From positions 1-45,178 of the forward strand of contig VXRD01000111.1 of the NCBI GenBank assembly GCA_009838845.1: DNA of 45,178 nt, given 5' to 3'. Under the pieces are notes generated by a model. That model was not told the origin of the DNA and searched no databases. It saw nothing but the letters and a program-made list of their open reading frames with translations. Positions 1-8,214 of the stretch are shown here, piece by piece (the first letter of the stretch is position 1; every line of letters begins with the position of its first letter). A program made the position numbers and the translations under genes. The stretch comes from Gemmatimonadota bacterium. GTDB taxonomy: Bacteria > Latescibacterota > UBA2968.

Positions 1-1
1 G

Positions 2-133
2 CGCTTTGCGGATGGTTTTAAGCTCTTACACACGGATAATAGGTATGATCCAAAATTGGATTTCAACGGGGATGGGCCTGTTGATTTTCGCGATTTTCTC
101 ATTTTTGTTTCCCATTTTGGTGAATCGCGTTAA
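2..133 (+). CDS. C-terminal end of a secreted protein with a dockerin-like EF-hand (5' truncated)
   Basis: This open frame enters from the left edge and stops at TAA 131-133, giving the last 43 residues of a larger protein. It contains a clean EF-hand calcium loop (DFNGDGPVDFRDF) with acidic or amide residues at loop positions 1, 3, 5, 9 and 12, followed by a hydrophobic FLIFVSHFG segment. Single dockerin-like loops of this kind often end large secreted proteins in uncultivated heterotrophic phyla; that is general knowledge and does not identify this gene. The body of the protein, and so its function, lies outside the window. The next gene starts 12 bases downstream. Confidence 0.6.
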   Translation, partial: RFADGFKLLHTDNRYDPKLDFNGDGPVDFRDFLIFVSHFGESR

Positions 134-145
134 GGGAGTAACGCT

Positions 146-910
146 GTGATTGTATTGCGAACAGATCGAGAGCTGGATTTGATGATTGAGGCAAACCGCA
201 TTGTGGGGCTGGTGCATCGCACACTCAAGCCGCTTGTCAAGGTGGGAACGACGACCAGAGAACTGGATAGCGTGGCCGAAGATGTGATTCGGTCACACGG
301 CGCAGAACCCGCATTTAAGGGCTATAAGGGGTATCCCGCAGCGAGTTGTATTTCTATTAACGAACAGGTCGTACACGGGATTCCCGGATCGCGGAAGTTG
401 ATAGATGGCGATATTGTTAGCATTGATATTGGAGTGAAATTGCGAGGCTACTACGGCGATCAGGCGATTACGCGCGTTGTTGGCAATATTTCAGAGCGGG
501 AAAAAGAATTGCTGGAGGTGACGCGAGAAGCTCTGTTTAAGGGGATTGAGCAAGCGGTTGCCGGGAAACGCCTGAGTGATATTTGCGGTGCGGTACAAAA
601 CTGGGTCGAGCAATTTGGTTTTTCTGTTGTGCGGCAATTTGTAGGGCATGGCATTGGGCGCAGATTGCACGAAGAACCCGCCGTGCCCAATTATGTGCCC
701 CCAGAGCGCAATCCTCGTTTGCGAAAGGGGATGGTACTCGCCATTGAGCCGATGGTCAATTTGGGAACGCATGAAGTTGTGGTGGCAGATGACGGGTGGA
801 CGGCATCGGCGGCTGATGGGTTGCCTTCGGCGCATTTTGAACATGTGGTAGCAATTACACGTGGAGAACCCAGGATTTTGACGATGTTCGAGGAAGATAT
901 CGATGCGTAA
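146..910 (+). CDS. map: Type I methionine aminopeptidase
   Basis: This cytosolic metalloprotease removes the initiator methionine from nascent proteins. The 254-residue length is normal for the short bacterial type I form. All five dinuclear-metal ligands are visible: D94 (in SIDIG), D105 (in YYGDQ), H168 (in GHGIG), E201 (in AIEPM) and E232 (in HFEHV). H77 matches the substrate-contacting histidine of the family. The start is GTG at 146, preceded by GGGAG 7 bases upstream; no better ATG exists. Its last 8 bases overlap the start of the following lipoprotein gene, so the two are probably translationally coupled. It is not in the usual ribosomal-protein/secY context, so it may be a second copy, which cannot be tested here. 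Confidence 0.95.
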   Translation: MIVLRTDRELDLMIEANRIVGLVHRTLKPLVKVGTTTRELDSVAEDVIRSHGAEPAFKGYKGYPAASCISINEQVVHGIPGSRKLIDGDIVSIDIGVKLRGYYGDQAITRVVGNISEREKELLEVTREALFKGIEQAVAGKRLSDICGAVQNWVEQFGFSVVRQFVGHGIGRRLHEEPAVPNYVPPERNPRLRKGMVLAIEPMVNLGTHEVVVADDGWTASAADGLPSAHFEHVVAITRGEPRILTMFEEDIDA

Positions 911-1388
911 ATCTATTCTCCTATGCGTTCTTATGTGGTTGATGTCTTGTAGCCAGCACTATGAGGAAGGGGCGCATCCGCCGCCAAAGCCTCCACCTGT
1001 TCAGACTTCAGCAGCGGATAAAGAAGGACCACAGGCATCAGGCGCCGTGGTTTCAGGGACGATTCGACTGGCCGATGGGCTGGGCGAGCGCATTGGGAGC
1101 AATGCCGTGCTATTTGTTATTGCGCGACCTGCCCCTGTTGGTGGACCACCGCTGGCGGTGAAGCGGCTCGACATTTCCGATTTTCCCTATTCGTACACAC
1201 TGACACGCGGGGATGCGATGATTGAGATTGACTGGTCTGAGATCGATGCGTTGTACGTCTCTGCAAAAATTGATGCAGATGGACGTGTGGGTGGTTCAAA
1301 GACAGGGGATATGGAGGGGATTTATCCGCAAAATCCCGTTGCGCCCGGGGCCGTGGATGTGGATATTTTGATCGATACGGTGCATTGA
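903..1388 (+). CDS. Lipoprotein with a CcmI/CycH C-terminal-like domain
   Basis: This 161-residue protein begins with a lipoprotein signal peptide ending in LMSC (lipid-modified Cys16), then a proline-rich linker (HPPPKPPP). The rest resembles the periplasmic C-terminal domain of cytochrome c biogenesis protein CcmI/CycH. Shared features are a 'G-T-I-x-L' opening, a 'VLFVIAR' strand, the 'PLAVKRL' motif, a 'FPYSYTL' strand and a closing 'GDMEG' segment. In CcmI this domain follows membrane helices and TPRs and handles apocytochrome; here it stands alone on a lipid anchor. No other ccm genes are nearby, so a role in cytochrome maturation is uncertain. It overlaps map by 8 bases and ends 3 bases before the glycosyltransferase gene. 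Confidence 0.65.
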   Translation: MRKSILLCVLMWLMSCSQHYEEGAHPPPKPPPVQTSAADKEGPQASGAVVSGTIRLADGLGERIGSNAVLFVIARPAPVGGPPLAVKRLDISDFPYSYTLTRGDAMIEIDWSEIDALYVSAKIDADGRVGGSKTGDMEGIYPQNPVAPGAVDVDILIDTVH

Positions 1389-1391
1389 GTT

Positions 1392-3134
1392 ATGAGCTAT
1401 ACGGTGATTCACGCGACACACGAAGCTGTGCGCAAGGCCGGTGGTATTGGAGCTGTACTCGAGGGCTTGATGACTTCTTCTGTGTACCGGGAAGCCGTGA
1501 GGCGGTCTTTTCTCGTCGGCCCGCTTTTGCGCCCAGAGGATGAAGATCTCCTTGCGGAAAGTGGCGAGGTGCTTTTTTCGACTATTTCCGGCGTGCAAAA
1601 TGCGGATTGTGCCGACGCGCTCAATCGCGTCGCAGAGCGGTACAATGTCAATATTGTTTATGGGATACGTCGATTCGGTGGTGGATATGGAGCCGATGTG
1701 TTGCTCGTTGATGCCGAAGATATCAACCCTCGGCGGTCCCGCAATTTTAAGTACAATCTCTACCGGCATTTTGGCCTTGCGTCTGACCGATATGATACAA
1801 TCGCGGATTACGCGCTTTATATCGATAGTGCGGAAGCTATTTACGACGCTGTTGTCGCGCTTATCGGAAAGGACCCCAGCCCACATATTGTGCTGGCCCA
1901 TGAGTATATGGGCATGCCTGTTGCGCTCAAAACTATTATGGAAAATGATCCGCGCTTTCGAGCGATTTTTTACGCCCATGAGGTTTCGGCGATGCGCGAG
2001 ATCACCGAGGGCAACCCGGGACACGATGTGATGTTTTACAACGCGATGGCGCGAGCACTTGCACAGGGCGAAGTGGTTGAGGATATATTTGGAGATCAGT
2101 CCGATTATTATCGGCACGCGCTGGTTCAATTGGCGTCGCACTGCGATGGTATTTTTGCCGTGGGAGACCCAACGCTCGATGAGCTTCGGTTTATGGGGCT
2201 TGAAGCGCAAGCGATAGACTTGGTTTACAATGGCATTCCCGCTGTGCAGATTTCTTATGCAGAGAAATTACAGTCTCGCTCGCGTTTACAGGAGTATGCG
2301 CAAAATTTGCTCGGATATGAGCCAGATGTGGTGATGACTCATGTTACGCGCCCGGTGATTAGTAAAGGACTATGGCGTGATTTACTCGTGCTGACACATC
2401 TCGATAAATTGTTGGGGAACAAAGGACAAACGGGTGTGTTTTTTGTGCTTACAACAGCTGCGGAACAGCGTAGTGCGCGCGATATTGAGATTATGGAGTC
2501 CGAATATGGATGGCCGGTTGTACACCATAAAGGACCACCCGATCTGGTTTCAAATGAGGTGGATATCTGGCGGGATATGGTAGGGTTTAATCGCGAATCT
2601 GTTGCCATTCAAGCCATTTTGGTCAATCAGTTTGGATGGGACCAGGCGAGTTGCGGGCAGCGCATGCCGCAAGATATGACATTTGAGGATTTGCGCCGGG
2701 GTACGGATGTTGAATTTGGACAATCGATTTACGAGCCGTTTGGCATTGCCGTGCTCGAACCTCTGACTTTTGGTGGGCTTTGTGTGCCGAGTAGTGTGTG
2801 CGGGTGTTGCGGATTTTTGGGTCGCGTGACAAAAGAACAGGCCGATCCTCTCGTCATCGTGGCAGATTATACGGCAGATGTCGCATTGGAGAGTGCCGCG
2901 TCTGCCCGTGTGATAGGTGAGTATGAACGTCGTATCCAGGAAGGCAAAGTGGCAGAAAAAGTTGCGTGGGATATCGCAGATGCGTTGCCATCATCGGATA
3001 GAGAACGCGAGGCGCGATTGCATTCGGGTTACAGGTTAGCCGGACAAATGAGCTGGGATCGCGTGTGCGAAGCGTTTTTTTTGCCGGGTATAGAACGCGC
3101 GATTTCCCGTGGTCGAGTACAACGAAACGTTTGA
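1392..3134 (+). CDS. Glycogen-synthase-like (GT5/GT4, GT-B fold) glycosyltransferase
   Basis: This 580-residue protein probably transfers sugar from a nucleotide-sugar donor. Near the N-terminus, KAGGIG (residues 15-20) corresponds to the donor-binding K-x-GG-x-x loop of starch and glycogen synthases. A VYNGIP segment sits at about residue 278. An E-x7-E motif (E448 and E456, in YEPFGIAVLE) matches the retaining GT-B acceptor/donor site. It lacks a signal peptide and is likely cytosolic. A cysteine cluster, CGCC, follows the E-x7-E motif, which is unusual for glycogen synthases. Donor and product cannot be told from sequence; glycogen, a compatible solute and cell-envelope glycan are all possible. 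It starts 3 bases after the lipoprotein gene. Confidence 0.75.
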   Translation: MSYTVIHATHEAVRKAGGIGAVLEGLMTSSVYREAVRRSFLVGPLLRPEDEDLLAESGEVLFSTISGVQNADCADALNRVAERYNVNIVYGIRRFGGGYGADVLLVDAEDINPRRSRNFKYNLYRHFGLASDRYDTIADYALYIDSAEAIYDAVVALIGKDPSPHIVLAHEYMGMPVALKTIMENDPRFRAIFYAHEVSAMREITEGNPGHDVMFYNAMARALAQGEVVEDIFGDQSDYYRHALVQLASHCDGIFAVGDPTLDELRFMGLEAQAIDLVYNGIPAVQISYAEKLQSRSRLQEYAQNLLGYEPDVVMTHVTRPVISKGLWRDLLVLTHLDKLLGNKGQTGVFFVLTTAAEQRSARDIEIMESEYGWPVVHHKGPPDLVSNEVDIWRDMVGFNRESVAIQAILVNQFGWDQASCGQRMPQDMTFEDLRRGTDVEFGQSIYEPFGIAVLEPLTFGGLCVPSSVCGCCGFLGRVTKEQADPLVIVADYTADVALESAASARVIGEYERRIQEGKVAEKVAWDIADALPSSDREREARLHSGYRLAGQMSWDRVCEAFFLPGIERAISRGRVQRNV

Positions 3135-3194
3135 CGCTTTGAAGCGTGTAAAGGGCTATTGTAGTCAGCTATTTTTATCCATTGAGTGATGATT

Positions 3195-4370
3195 ATGATG
3201 AGAAAACGATTTTTACTGATTTTTTTACTTGTGACCTGTCTCGCTGGTTGCAATACCGAAAAGCGCAACCCATTGGGCGAGGGCTTTGTTGGACGCGATC
3301 CCGGTGATACAGTAGCATTGCCCGCGATTCCGCTAACGTCGGCGCGGTCCTTTCAATCTCTGATTATTCCTACTGTGATGGGGGAACAAGAGGAATTGCT
3401 GGTCGGGCAGATGAATGGGTTTTTGCTGCGGAGTCTGTTGCGTTTTAATGTGCCGGATGTGTTGTCTGGCGGTGTACCATCGGGGTTGACGATTGATTCC
3501 CTGCGCGTCAATCTGGGTATTCGGTCGGCACGATTGGTCGAAAATGCATCGCTGATTGCATTGCGGCCCGATTCGCCATGGGAAGAACTTCAGACCTATG
3601 TCGATACGACTCGCTGGGTCGAGTCCGAGGTGCTTGCAACGCCAATACCCGGTGCTGTGACGCAGGTATTTGTGGATCGCGTTCGGATCGATTTGCCCGT
3701 GTCGCTCTTGAAGTATGCGGTAGAAGCGGGAGATCAGTCTTTAGAAATCCTGTTGCAACCCGATGGTGAGGCACCTTTTTTGTTGGATATTTTTTCACGC
3801 GAAGCTACCGATATTCGTGCAGATGCGCCGATTCCCGAATTGGAGGCCGTGTACCGGGTGGAAGATGTGACAGAGCGTGCGGCTGTTCAGACCGATGCAG
3901 ATACTTATTGGAGTGCGCGGATCAATGGCGGTCCTCCAAAAGATCTGGCGATTCTTGCCGAGGGTTTTTTTTACGGGAGTGTTTTGAATTTTGATCTGCC
4001 CAATATTCCACAAGGCGCGACGATCAATTCGGCCCAATTGCAATTGAATATCGATCTGGATCGTTCCTATTTTTCATCTTTTCCCATTGAAATATATGGC
4101 CTGAAAATTGCAGAAGGCGATACCGCGTTTACGCGGTTTAATGAGAGATTACTCATTGAACCAGCGACAGCGACTTACACGATTAATCAGACTTTGATTC
4201 AAGCATGGATATCTGGTGTACGAGAAAATCATGGATTGGCACTTTCGCCCGTCAATTTTGTTTCTTTAGGGGGGTTGCCAATGCCTTTAAATTCGCCCTC
4301 TCTCATCCGATGGCTTGTGTTAAAAGATGTGCGTTTAAATCTCATTTACTCTCTTCCTCCGGAATTGTAA
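3195..4370 (+). CDS. Lipoprotein with two repeated beta-sandwich-like (DNRLRE-type) segments
   Basis: This protein of about 391 residues has a lipoprotein signal ending in LAGC. Two segments look internally repeated: 'SLLRFNVPDV...SGLTIDSLRVNL' and 'SVLNFDLPNI...GATINSAQLQLNI'. This pattern is typical of DNRLRE/CBM-like beta-sandwich modules in surface proteins. The specific role is not recognised. Several starts are possible (GTG 3186, ATG 3189, 3195, 3198); 3195 is preferred because a GAG lies 8 bases upstream, but the ribosome site is weak. The outer-membrane barrel gene starts 1 base after the stop, so the two are probably co-translated and may work together at the outer membrane. Confidence 0.6.
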   Translation: MMRKRFLLIFLLVTCLAGCNTEKRNPLGEGFVGRDPGDTVALPAIPLTSARSFQSLIIPTVMGEQEELLVGQMNGFLLRSLLRFNVPDVLSGGVPSGLTIDSLRVNLGIRSARLVENASLIALRPDSPWEELQTYVDTTRWVESEVLATPIPGAVTQVFVDRVRIDLPVSLLKYAVEAGDQSLEILLQPDGEAPFLLDIFSREATDIRADAPIPELEAVYRVEDVTERAAVQTDADTYWSARINGGPPKDLAILAEGFFYGSVLNFDLPNIPQGATINSAQLQLNIDLDRSYFSSFPIEIYGLKIAEGDTAFTRFNERLLIEPATATYTINQTLIQAWISGVRENHGLALSPVNFVSLGGLPMPLNSPSLIRWLVLKDVRLNLIYSLPPEL

Positions 4371-4371
4371 T

Positions 4372-5535
4372 ATGATGCGAATAATTCTCGCTTTGGGTTT
4401 TATTTTGTCGATGGTACTGCCAGCTTGTGCCAATACAATTTTTTCTTTTTATGGTGTTGGAGATCCAGTCAGGCGCGTTGATGCGCGATCTCGAAGTATG
4501 GGCGGTGCCGGGCGGTCACTTGCAGATGGACTAAATTTTTCATCCCAAAATCCCGCTTTGTTGGGCGCTTTCCGCAGAGCATCTGTGAGTATGCAATTTA
4601 TGGCTCAGCACCGATTTTTGAATGGCGAAAGCATTGTAAATGACGGGGATGTCGGGGCTTTTCAGATCGCACTGCCTATGAGACGTGGTCCTGTTATAGG
4701 TGTCGGACTTGAACCGCTTACAGATATGGATTTCGGGGCGATAGAAGATCGCGGCACGGGTAATTTGAAGTATCAACTGGAAGTGGAAGCGACCGGGGGT
4801 ATCCAGGCTATTTCCCTGGGGTTGGGACATCGAATTGGGCGCAGGCTTTTTGTGGGAGGGCGTATAAATTGGGTGGCTATGGGGACATTTAACGAGTCCT
4901 GGATCAAGGATTTCGACAATGAGACGGTCTTCTTTTCTCACGATGAGATCACGCGCACCCACCGCGGATGGTTGCCTTCATTCGGGATTATCTATACGCC
5001 CACTTCGCGGTGGAGTTTGGGGGCAAATGTCGATATCGGAGGCAGTATCAAGCAGCGTCAGGTTCAAAGAAATCGCTTTGTGGGACAGCGTGAAGCCGTT
5101 GAGGTCGAGACGGAAAGCGATGTGGAATTTCCCCGGGAATTTGGAGCGGGGATAACGTATCTGGCGGGTTATCGCTGGCTGGCATCGGTTGATGTTTCTC
5201 GGGGGCTGTGGCGCGCGACGGGAGATGGACGATTTGATACGTGGGATGTAAGTGCAGGGATGTTGTGGCGCACGGGAGACCCCGATGTGCTGGTGCGGAG
5301 CCGGCGCTTTGAATTTGGCGCAGGTTTTCATTATCGGTCGCTTTATTTTCCGACGAGTTCTAATAGCCAGATTGGCGAATTAGGCGTCAGCTTCGGCATG
5401 GCGGTGCCATTTGTGAATAATAGCGGTCGTTTTCGCTATGTGCTCGAGGTGGGAAGACGCGGCGACCGCTCAAAACACGGCGCATCAGAGCGGTTTATTC
5501 AACACTCTTTTTCCGTAGTCGGTTTTGTAAGGTAG
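4372..5535 (+). CDS. Outer-membrane beta-barrel protein (PorV/FadL-like)
   Basis: This 387-residue protein has a cleavable signal peptide, probably cut after PACA. The mature N-terminus then carries a 'RSRSMGGAGRSLADG...SQNPALLG' stretch. That arrangement (glycine-rich segment, then N-P-A at the start of the barrel) is typical of FadL/PorV-like outer-membrane proteins. The remainder alternates short amphipathic strands with aromatic residues. The start immediately follows the lipoprotein stop and has no clear ribosome site of its own, suggesting coupling. Substrate or assembly role is unknown. A hairpin with a T-run just beyond the gene may end this transcript. Confidence 0.65.
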   Translation: MMRIILALGFILSMVLPACANTIFSFYGVGDPVRRVDARSRSMGGAGRSLADGLNFSSQNPALLGAFRRASVSMQFMAQHRFLNGESIVNDGDVGAFQIALPMRRGPVIGVGLEPLTDMDFGAIEDRGTGNLKYQLEVEATGGIQAISLGLGHRIGRRLFVGGRINWVAMGTFNESWIKDFDNETVFFSHDEITRTHRGWLPSFGIIYTPTSRWSLGANVDIGGSIKQRQVQRNRFVGQREAVEVETESDVEFPREFGAGITYLAGYRWLASVDVSRGLWRATGDGRFDTWDVSAGMLWRTGDPDVLVRSRRFEFGAGFHYRSLYFPTSSNSQIGELGVSFGMAVPFVNNSGRFRYVLEVGRRGDRSKHGASERFIQHSFSVVGFVR

Positions 5536-5555
5536 TTTGGGGCAGGACAGACAGT

Positions 5556-6737
5556 TCAAACGGCCTGTGTTCGGCGCCCGAGCGCTCGGATACGGCCGTT
5601 TTTGATTTTTTGAACAATTTGGTCGGATAGAAGGTGCAAAATGGGCAGACCAATCCCCGTGCAAATAAAATACAAGGGAGCTATTTCGGGCGCAATAGAT
5701 TCAAAGCAGACGATTGCAAGAAGGCCCTGCGACAAGAGCGGAAGCCAGGCTTGAACGGGTTGCGAGGTGAAGCGCCTACATAGCAGACCACCGGCAATTT
5801 TGCCCAAAATCAAGGCTGCTATCAGTGCATAAAAATGAGGCGGTACGGAGGACATTTGCCAGTCTAAAACGAGGCCAGTAGCATAGTGTGCGAGAGCAAA
5901 AGCAATCAGTGCTTCCGCATTTGGTGGACGCATATTGGGTCTCAGTCCGCGTTTGGTGCGCAAGGACAATGCAAGGCCCACTGCCCAGGCCAAAATAAGG
6001 GGCTGAATCCAAACGTGCCATGAAGCAAGCGCGATCAGGAATGACAGGGCAAACCAACTCGTAAACTGGCCTGTGGGGGTGTGGATATGTTGCAACCAGC
6101 GATGCACGAGTTCAATGCCAACAACACCGATCAAAACGGCCAGTGCGATATCGGCGGCAAGATGAAGGAAGGAATAGAACCCGTCGTTCAGGATGAATTC
6201 GACGCCAAAAATAAGCCCTGTCAAAAAGAGCAAACAGAGACCGATTGCCGTAACACATAAAGAAAAAGGCCATGTATCTCGCAGGTTGTGTTCTGTGCGA
6301 TCTAAAAATATGGGGGCTGAGATGCCCGATAGGATGGCAAGTTGCAAGGTGGTGACAAGGTGGAGGTCGAAAAAGATGAGCACTGAAAAGGTTGTGAGAA
6401 CGGGTGCTGCATACAGGTAAATGCTACCCGTAAGCAAACGCTGATTTGCAAAGATAGGACGGGAGAGCGATGTGCCCAAATAAAGGCCGACCCAGGCCAT
6501 TGCGATATCTGCAAAGGGTTTTATACTTTGGTGACTTTCAGCGGTTGTAATAGGTGCAAAGCCGATGGCGAGCCCCGCGGCTATCATGCCCAGGACATTG
6601 GGCAATTTGGCGCGATGAGCCAGTCGCGCACCCACGATAGAGGCCGTTATCAGAAAGCCGACCCAGACCATTTCGGGAGGGGATTGGAGAAGCCAGATCA
6701 GGATACCGATACCAAGTGTAATGCAAAGAAGGCGCAT
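5556..6737 (-). CDS. Diverged cation/proton antiporter-like membrane protein (second of a pair)
   Basis: This 393-residue protein is almost entirely hydrophobic, with roughly 10-12 membrane segments and a fold pattern like CPA2/Kef-type Na+/H+ exchangers. It has 'VGARLAHRAKLPNVLGMIAAGLAIG' near the start (membrane entry typical of the family) and 'LQLAILSGISAPIF' where family members have a Ser/Thr-rich discontinuous helix. The paired aspartates that carry ions in canonical CPA2 proteins are not obvious; a lone Asp occurs in HLAADIALAV. It therefore may transport something else or act as a partner subunit. It starts 10 bases after the stop of the upstream relative, so the two form an operon and could make a heterodimer. 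Confidence 0.65.
   Translation of the reverse strand: MRLLCITLGIGILIWLLQSPPEMVWVGFLITASIVGARLAHRAKLPNVLGMIAAGLAIGFAPITTAESHQSIKPFADIAMAWVGLYLGTSLSRPIFANQRLLTGSIYLYAAPVLTTFSVLIFFDLHLVTTLQLAILSGISAPIFLDRTEHNLRDTWPFSLCVTAIGLCLLFLTGLIFGVEFILNDGFYSFLHLAADIALAVLIGVVGIELVHRWLQHIHTPTGQFTSWFALSFLIALASWHVWIQPLILAWAVGLALSLRTKRGLRPNMRPPNAEALIAFALAHYATGLVLDWQMSSVPPHFYALIAALILGKIAGGLLCRRFTSQPVQAWLPLLSQGLLAIVCFESIAPEIAPLYFICTGIGLPILHLLSDQIVQKIKNGRIRALGRRTQAV
5559..5603 (+). terminator. Candidate intrinsic terminator inside the convergent gene's 3' end
   Basis: AACGGCC (5559-5565) pairs with GGCCGTT (5594-5600), and a smaller palindrome CGAGCGCTCG (5579-5588) lies within the loop. The right arm runs into TTTTT at 5599-5603. 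It lies 24 bases after the stop of the outer-membrane barrel gene and within the last codons of the opposite-strand antiporter-like gene. The long loop makes it weaker than a textbook terminator. Confidence 0.45.
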
Positions 6738-6747
6738 GGAAATCGTC

Positions 6748-7968
6748 TCAGGTGTGAGATTGTGGTGAATTCGCGGGTGGAATGAGTATCATCTGGCTTA
6801 AAAAAACGGCAATTACGAGTCCCGTAATGAGCGTGTAGTGCTGAAAGTCGAGGAGATAAATGGCCTGTACGCCAACAGCGATACTCAGCGTGCCCTGAGG
6901 GCGCCAGCTCATGGTGAGCAATTCGCGCCAGGTCTGCGGTATTTGCCAGAGGGTTTGGGATACCGTGAAACCGATTGTGCGGCCCATTCCGCGCACGAGT
7001 ATCACTGTGAGAGCAAGTGGAAAAAGAGGTGACCAAAGAAAAAATATATCGCCGCCAAATTCCCCTATTATTGAGCCGGTCAGTGCGAAAAAGATCGGTT
7101 CAATCACGTCATTTGCACGTGTTGTAAATTCGACGATTTCGCGTTTTGCCACGGTTGTGTTAATCAGCCAGATACCCGATAGAAAGCCCACAGCAAGAGA
7201 TGGTAAGTCCGGAGCCTGGCACAATCCTGAAAGGGCGATCACAATGCCCAGGACAAGGCCCAGTGCGCGAGCACCCGTGCGGTGGCTGCGAAATGAAAAA
7301 TCGAGCGCGATGCCTCCGACCACGCCTGCGCCGAGCATGAGCAGTGCAATACCAGTTGCACCTATAAATGGCAAGTTGCCCAAATAAAAAATGGGGTTTT
7401 CTGCAAGTGGGGGAAAAGCGATGCACAACACGGCCATGGCCGCGATATTACTAAGTGGCAGGTTTTGACCTGGAACAGGAGTTGGAATAGGGCGGTTGGG
7501 CCACTGAAAAAAAGGTGTGGGAAAGCGCACAGTAAGTGCGAAGCAGGTGAGCAAGACTATGGCGAGGGGTAAATTTTGGAGCAACCCGAGGTAGCGATAA
7601 AGTATTAAACCACTGGCGAAGGCAGCAAGGACGGTGAACCCGCCTGTGGCGAGGACAACGGCTGTTTGTGAGTAAATCACCGAGATCCCGCCGCGGTCTC
7701 GCAGATTTTGGAGGTCTGTTGACAGACCTGTTTGCAGGCCAATCCACAGCAAAATAGCGCCGATGCAATTGTACCGCACCACTTCAAACAGGTGAAACAC
7801 CTCATCGGCTTCAGAAAAAAACATCCCTACGAGAACACCGAGGAGCAGATAATGTGCTCTGCCTATTCGCAGACTGTCTATCAGCGGATATGGTGGCATC
7901 CGTCGAAAAATTTTTTGGCCGAGAAAAAAAGCACCAAAACCGACAATTAAGCTGAAAATAAAGGCCAT
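6748..7968 (-). CDS. Diverged cation/proton antiporter-like membrane protein (first of a pair)
   Basis: This 406-residue polytopic protein is similar in layout to the gene that follows it. It has an early 'YLLLGVLVGMFF' helix, 'GAILLWIGLQTGLS' (compare the family's G-L-E-L helix) and 'LTCFALTVRFPTP' at the position of the discontinuous helix. It was probably derived from the sodium/hydrogen exchanger family, but the canonical transport aspartates are not evident. The start is the CAT at 7966-7968. Transcription most likely comes from the minus-strand promoter at 8017-8045. The gene pair faces away from the stress/hibernation gene run, with the promoters sharing a 23-base core. Confidence 0.65.
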   Translation of the reverse strand: MAFIFSLIVGFGAFFLGQKIFRRMPPYPLIDSLRIGRAHYLLLGVLVGMFFSEADEVFHLFEVVRYNCIGAILLWIGLQTGLSTDLQNLRDRGGISVIYSQTAVVLATGGFTVLAAFASGLILYRYLGLLQNLPLAIVLLTCFALTVRFPTPFFQWPNRPIPTPVPGQNLPLSNIAAMAVLCIAFPPLAENPIFYLGNLPFIGATGIALLMLGAGVVGGIALDFSFRSHRTGARALGLVLGIVIALSGLCQAPDLPSLAVGFLSGIWLINTTVAKREIVEFTTRANDVIEPIFFALTGSIIGEFGGDIFFLWSPLFPLALTVILVRGMGRTIGFTVSQTLWQIPQTWRELLTMSWRPQGTLSIAVGVQAIYLLDFQHYTLITGLVIAVFLSQMILIPPANSPQSHT

Positions 7969-8016
7969 AAAATGCCTGCACTTTAGGGATAACTGGTGTC
8001 GCCTTTGCTGCGGTGG

Positions 8017-8045
8017 ATTATACTTTTTTCCAAAGTTTGGGTCAA
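8017..8045 (-). promoter_or_regulatory. Sigma-70-type promoter for the antiporter-like pair
   Basis: Read on the minus strand, -35 TTGACC (8045-8040) and -10 TATAAT (8022-8017) are separated by exactly 17 bases. Start of transcription would be near 8010, about 40 bases before the 7968 start codon. Confidence 0.7.
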
Positions 8046-8058
8046 GGGTGAAGTTGAC
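8041..8058. promoter_or_regulatory. Possible shared operator between divergent promoters
   Basis: GTCAA (8041-8045) and TTGAC (8054-8058) form an inverted repeat with 8 bases between arms. The left arm overlaps the minus-strand -35, and the right arm sits 9 bases before the plus-strand -35. The arms may merely reflect -35-like sequence, so this is a weak call. Confidence 0.3.
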
Positions 8059-8067
8059 GACCCACGC

Positions 8068-8096
8068 TTGACAGTCGTTAAAATATAGTGTATAGT
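8068..8096 (+). promoter_or_regulatory. Near-consensus sigma-70-type promoter
   Basis: -35 TTGACA (8068-8073) and -10 TATAGT (8091-8096) are separated by 17 bases. Transcription would start near 8103, leaving a leader of about 110 bases before the RsbW-like gene. It is the only strong promoter seen ahead of the closely packed genes from 8215 to 18052. No structure was recognised in 8103-8205. Confidence 0.75.
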
Positions 8097-8214
8097 CAAG
8101 ATTGAGCTGTAATAGATGAGATTTGAGAGAGCACCTTCCCCATAGTTCTGCTAATGTTGTGCTGTGCGCGGAGGCGGATGGCCGGGTACTGGTAGCACAA
8201 ATTCTGGAGACTCT

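Noticed and set aside
1296..2210. A 304-residue minus-strand open frame under the glycosyltransferase gene
   Set aside because: Antisense shadow; composition reflects the real plus-strand gene and no family motif appears.
3134..3147. ACGCTT/AAGCGT hairpin right after the glycosyltransferase stop
   Set aside because: Perfect 6-base arms but only a tiny loop and no T-run, so it is not supported as a terminator.
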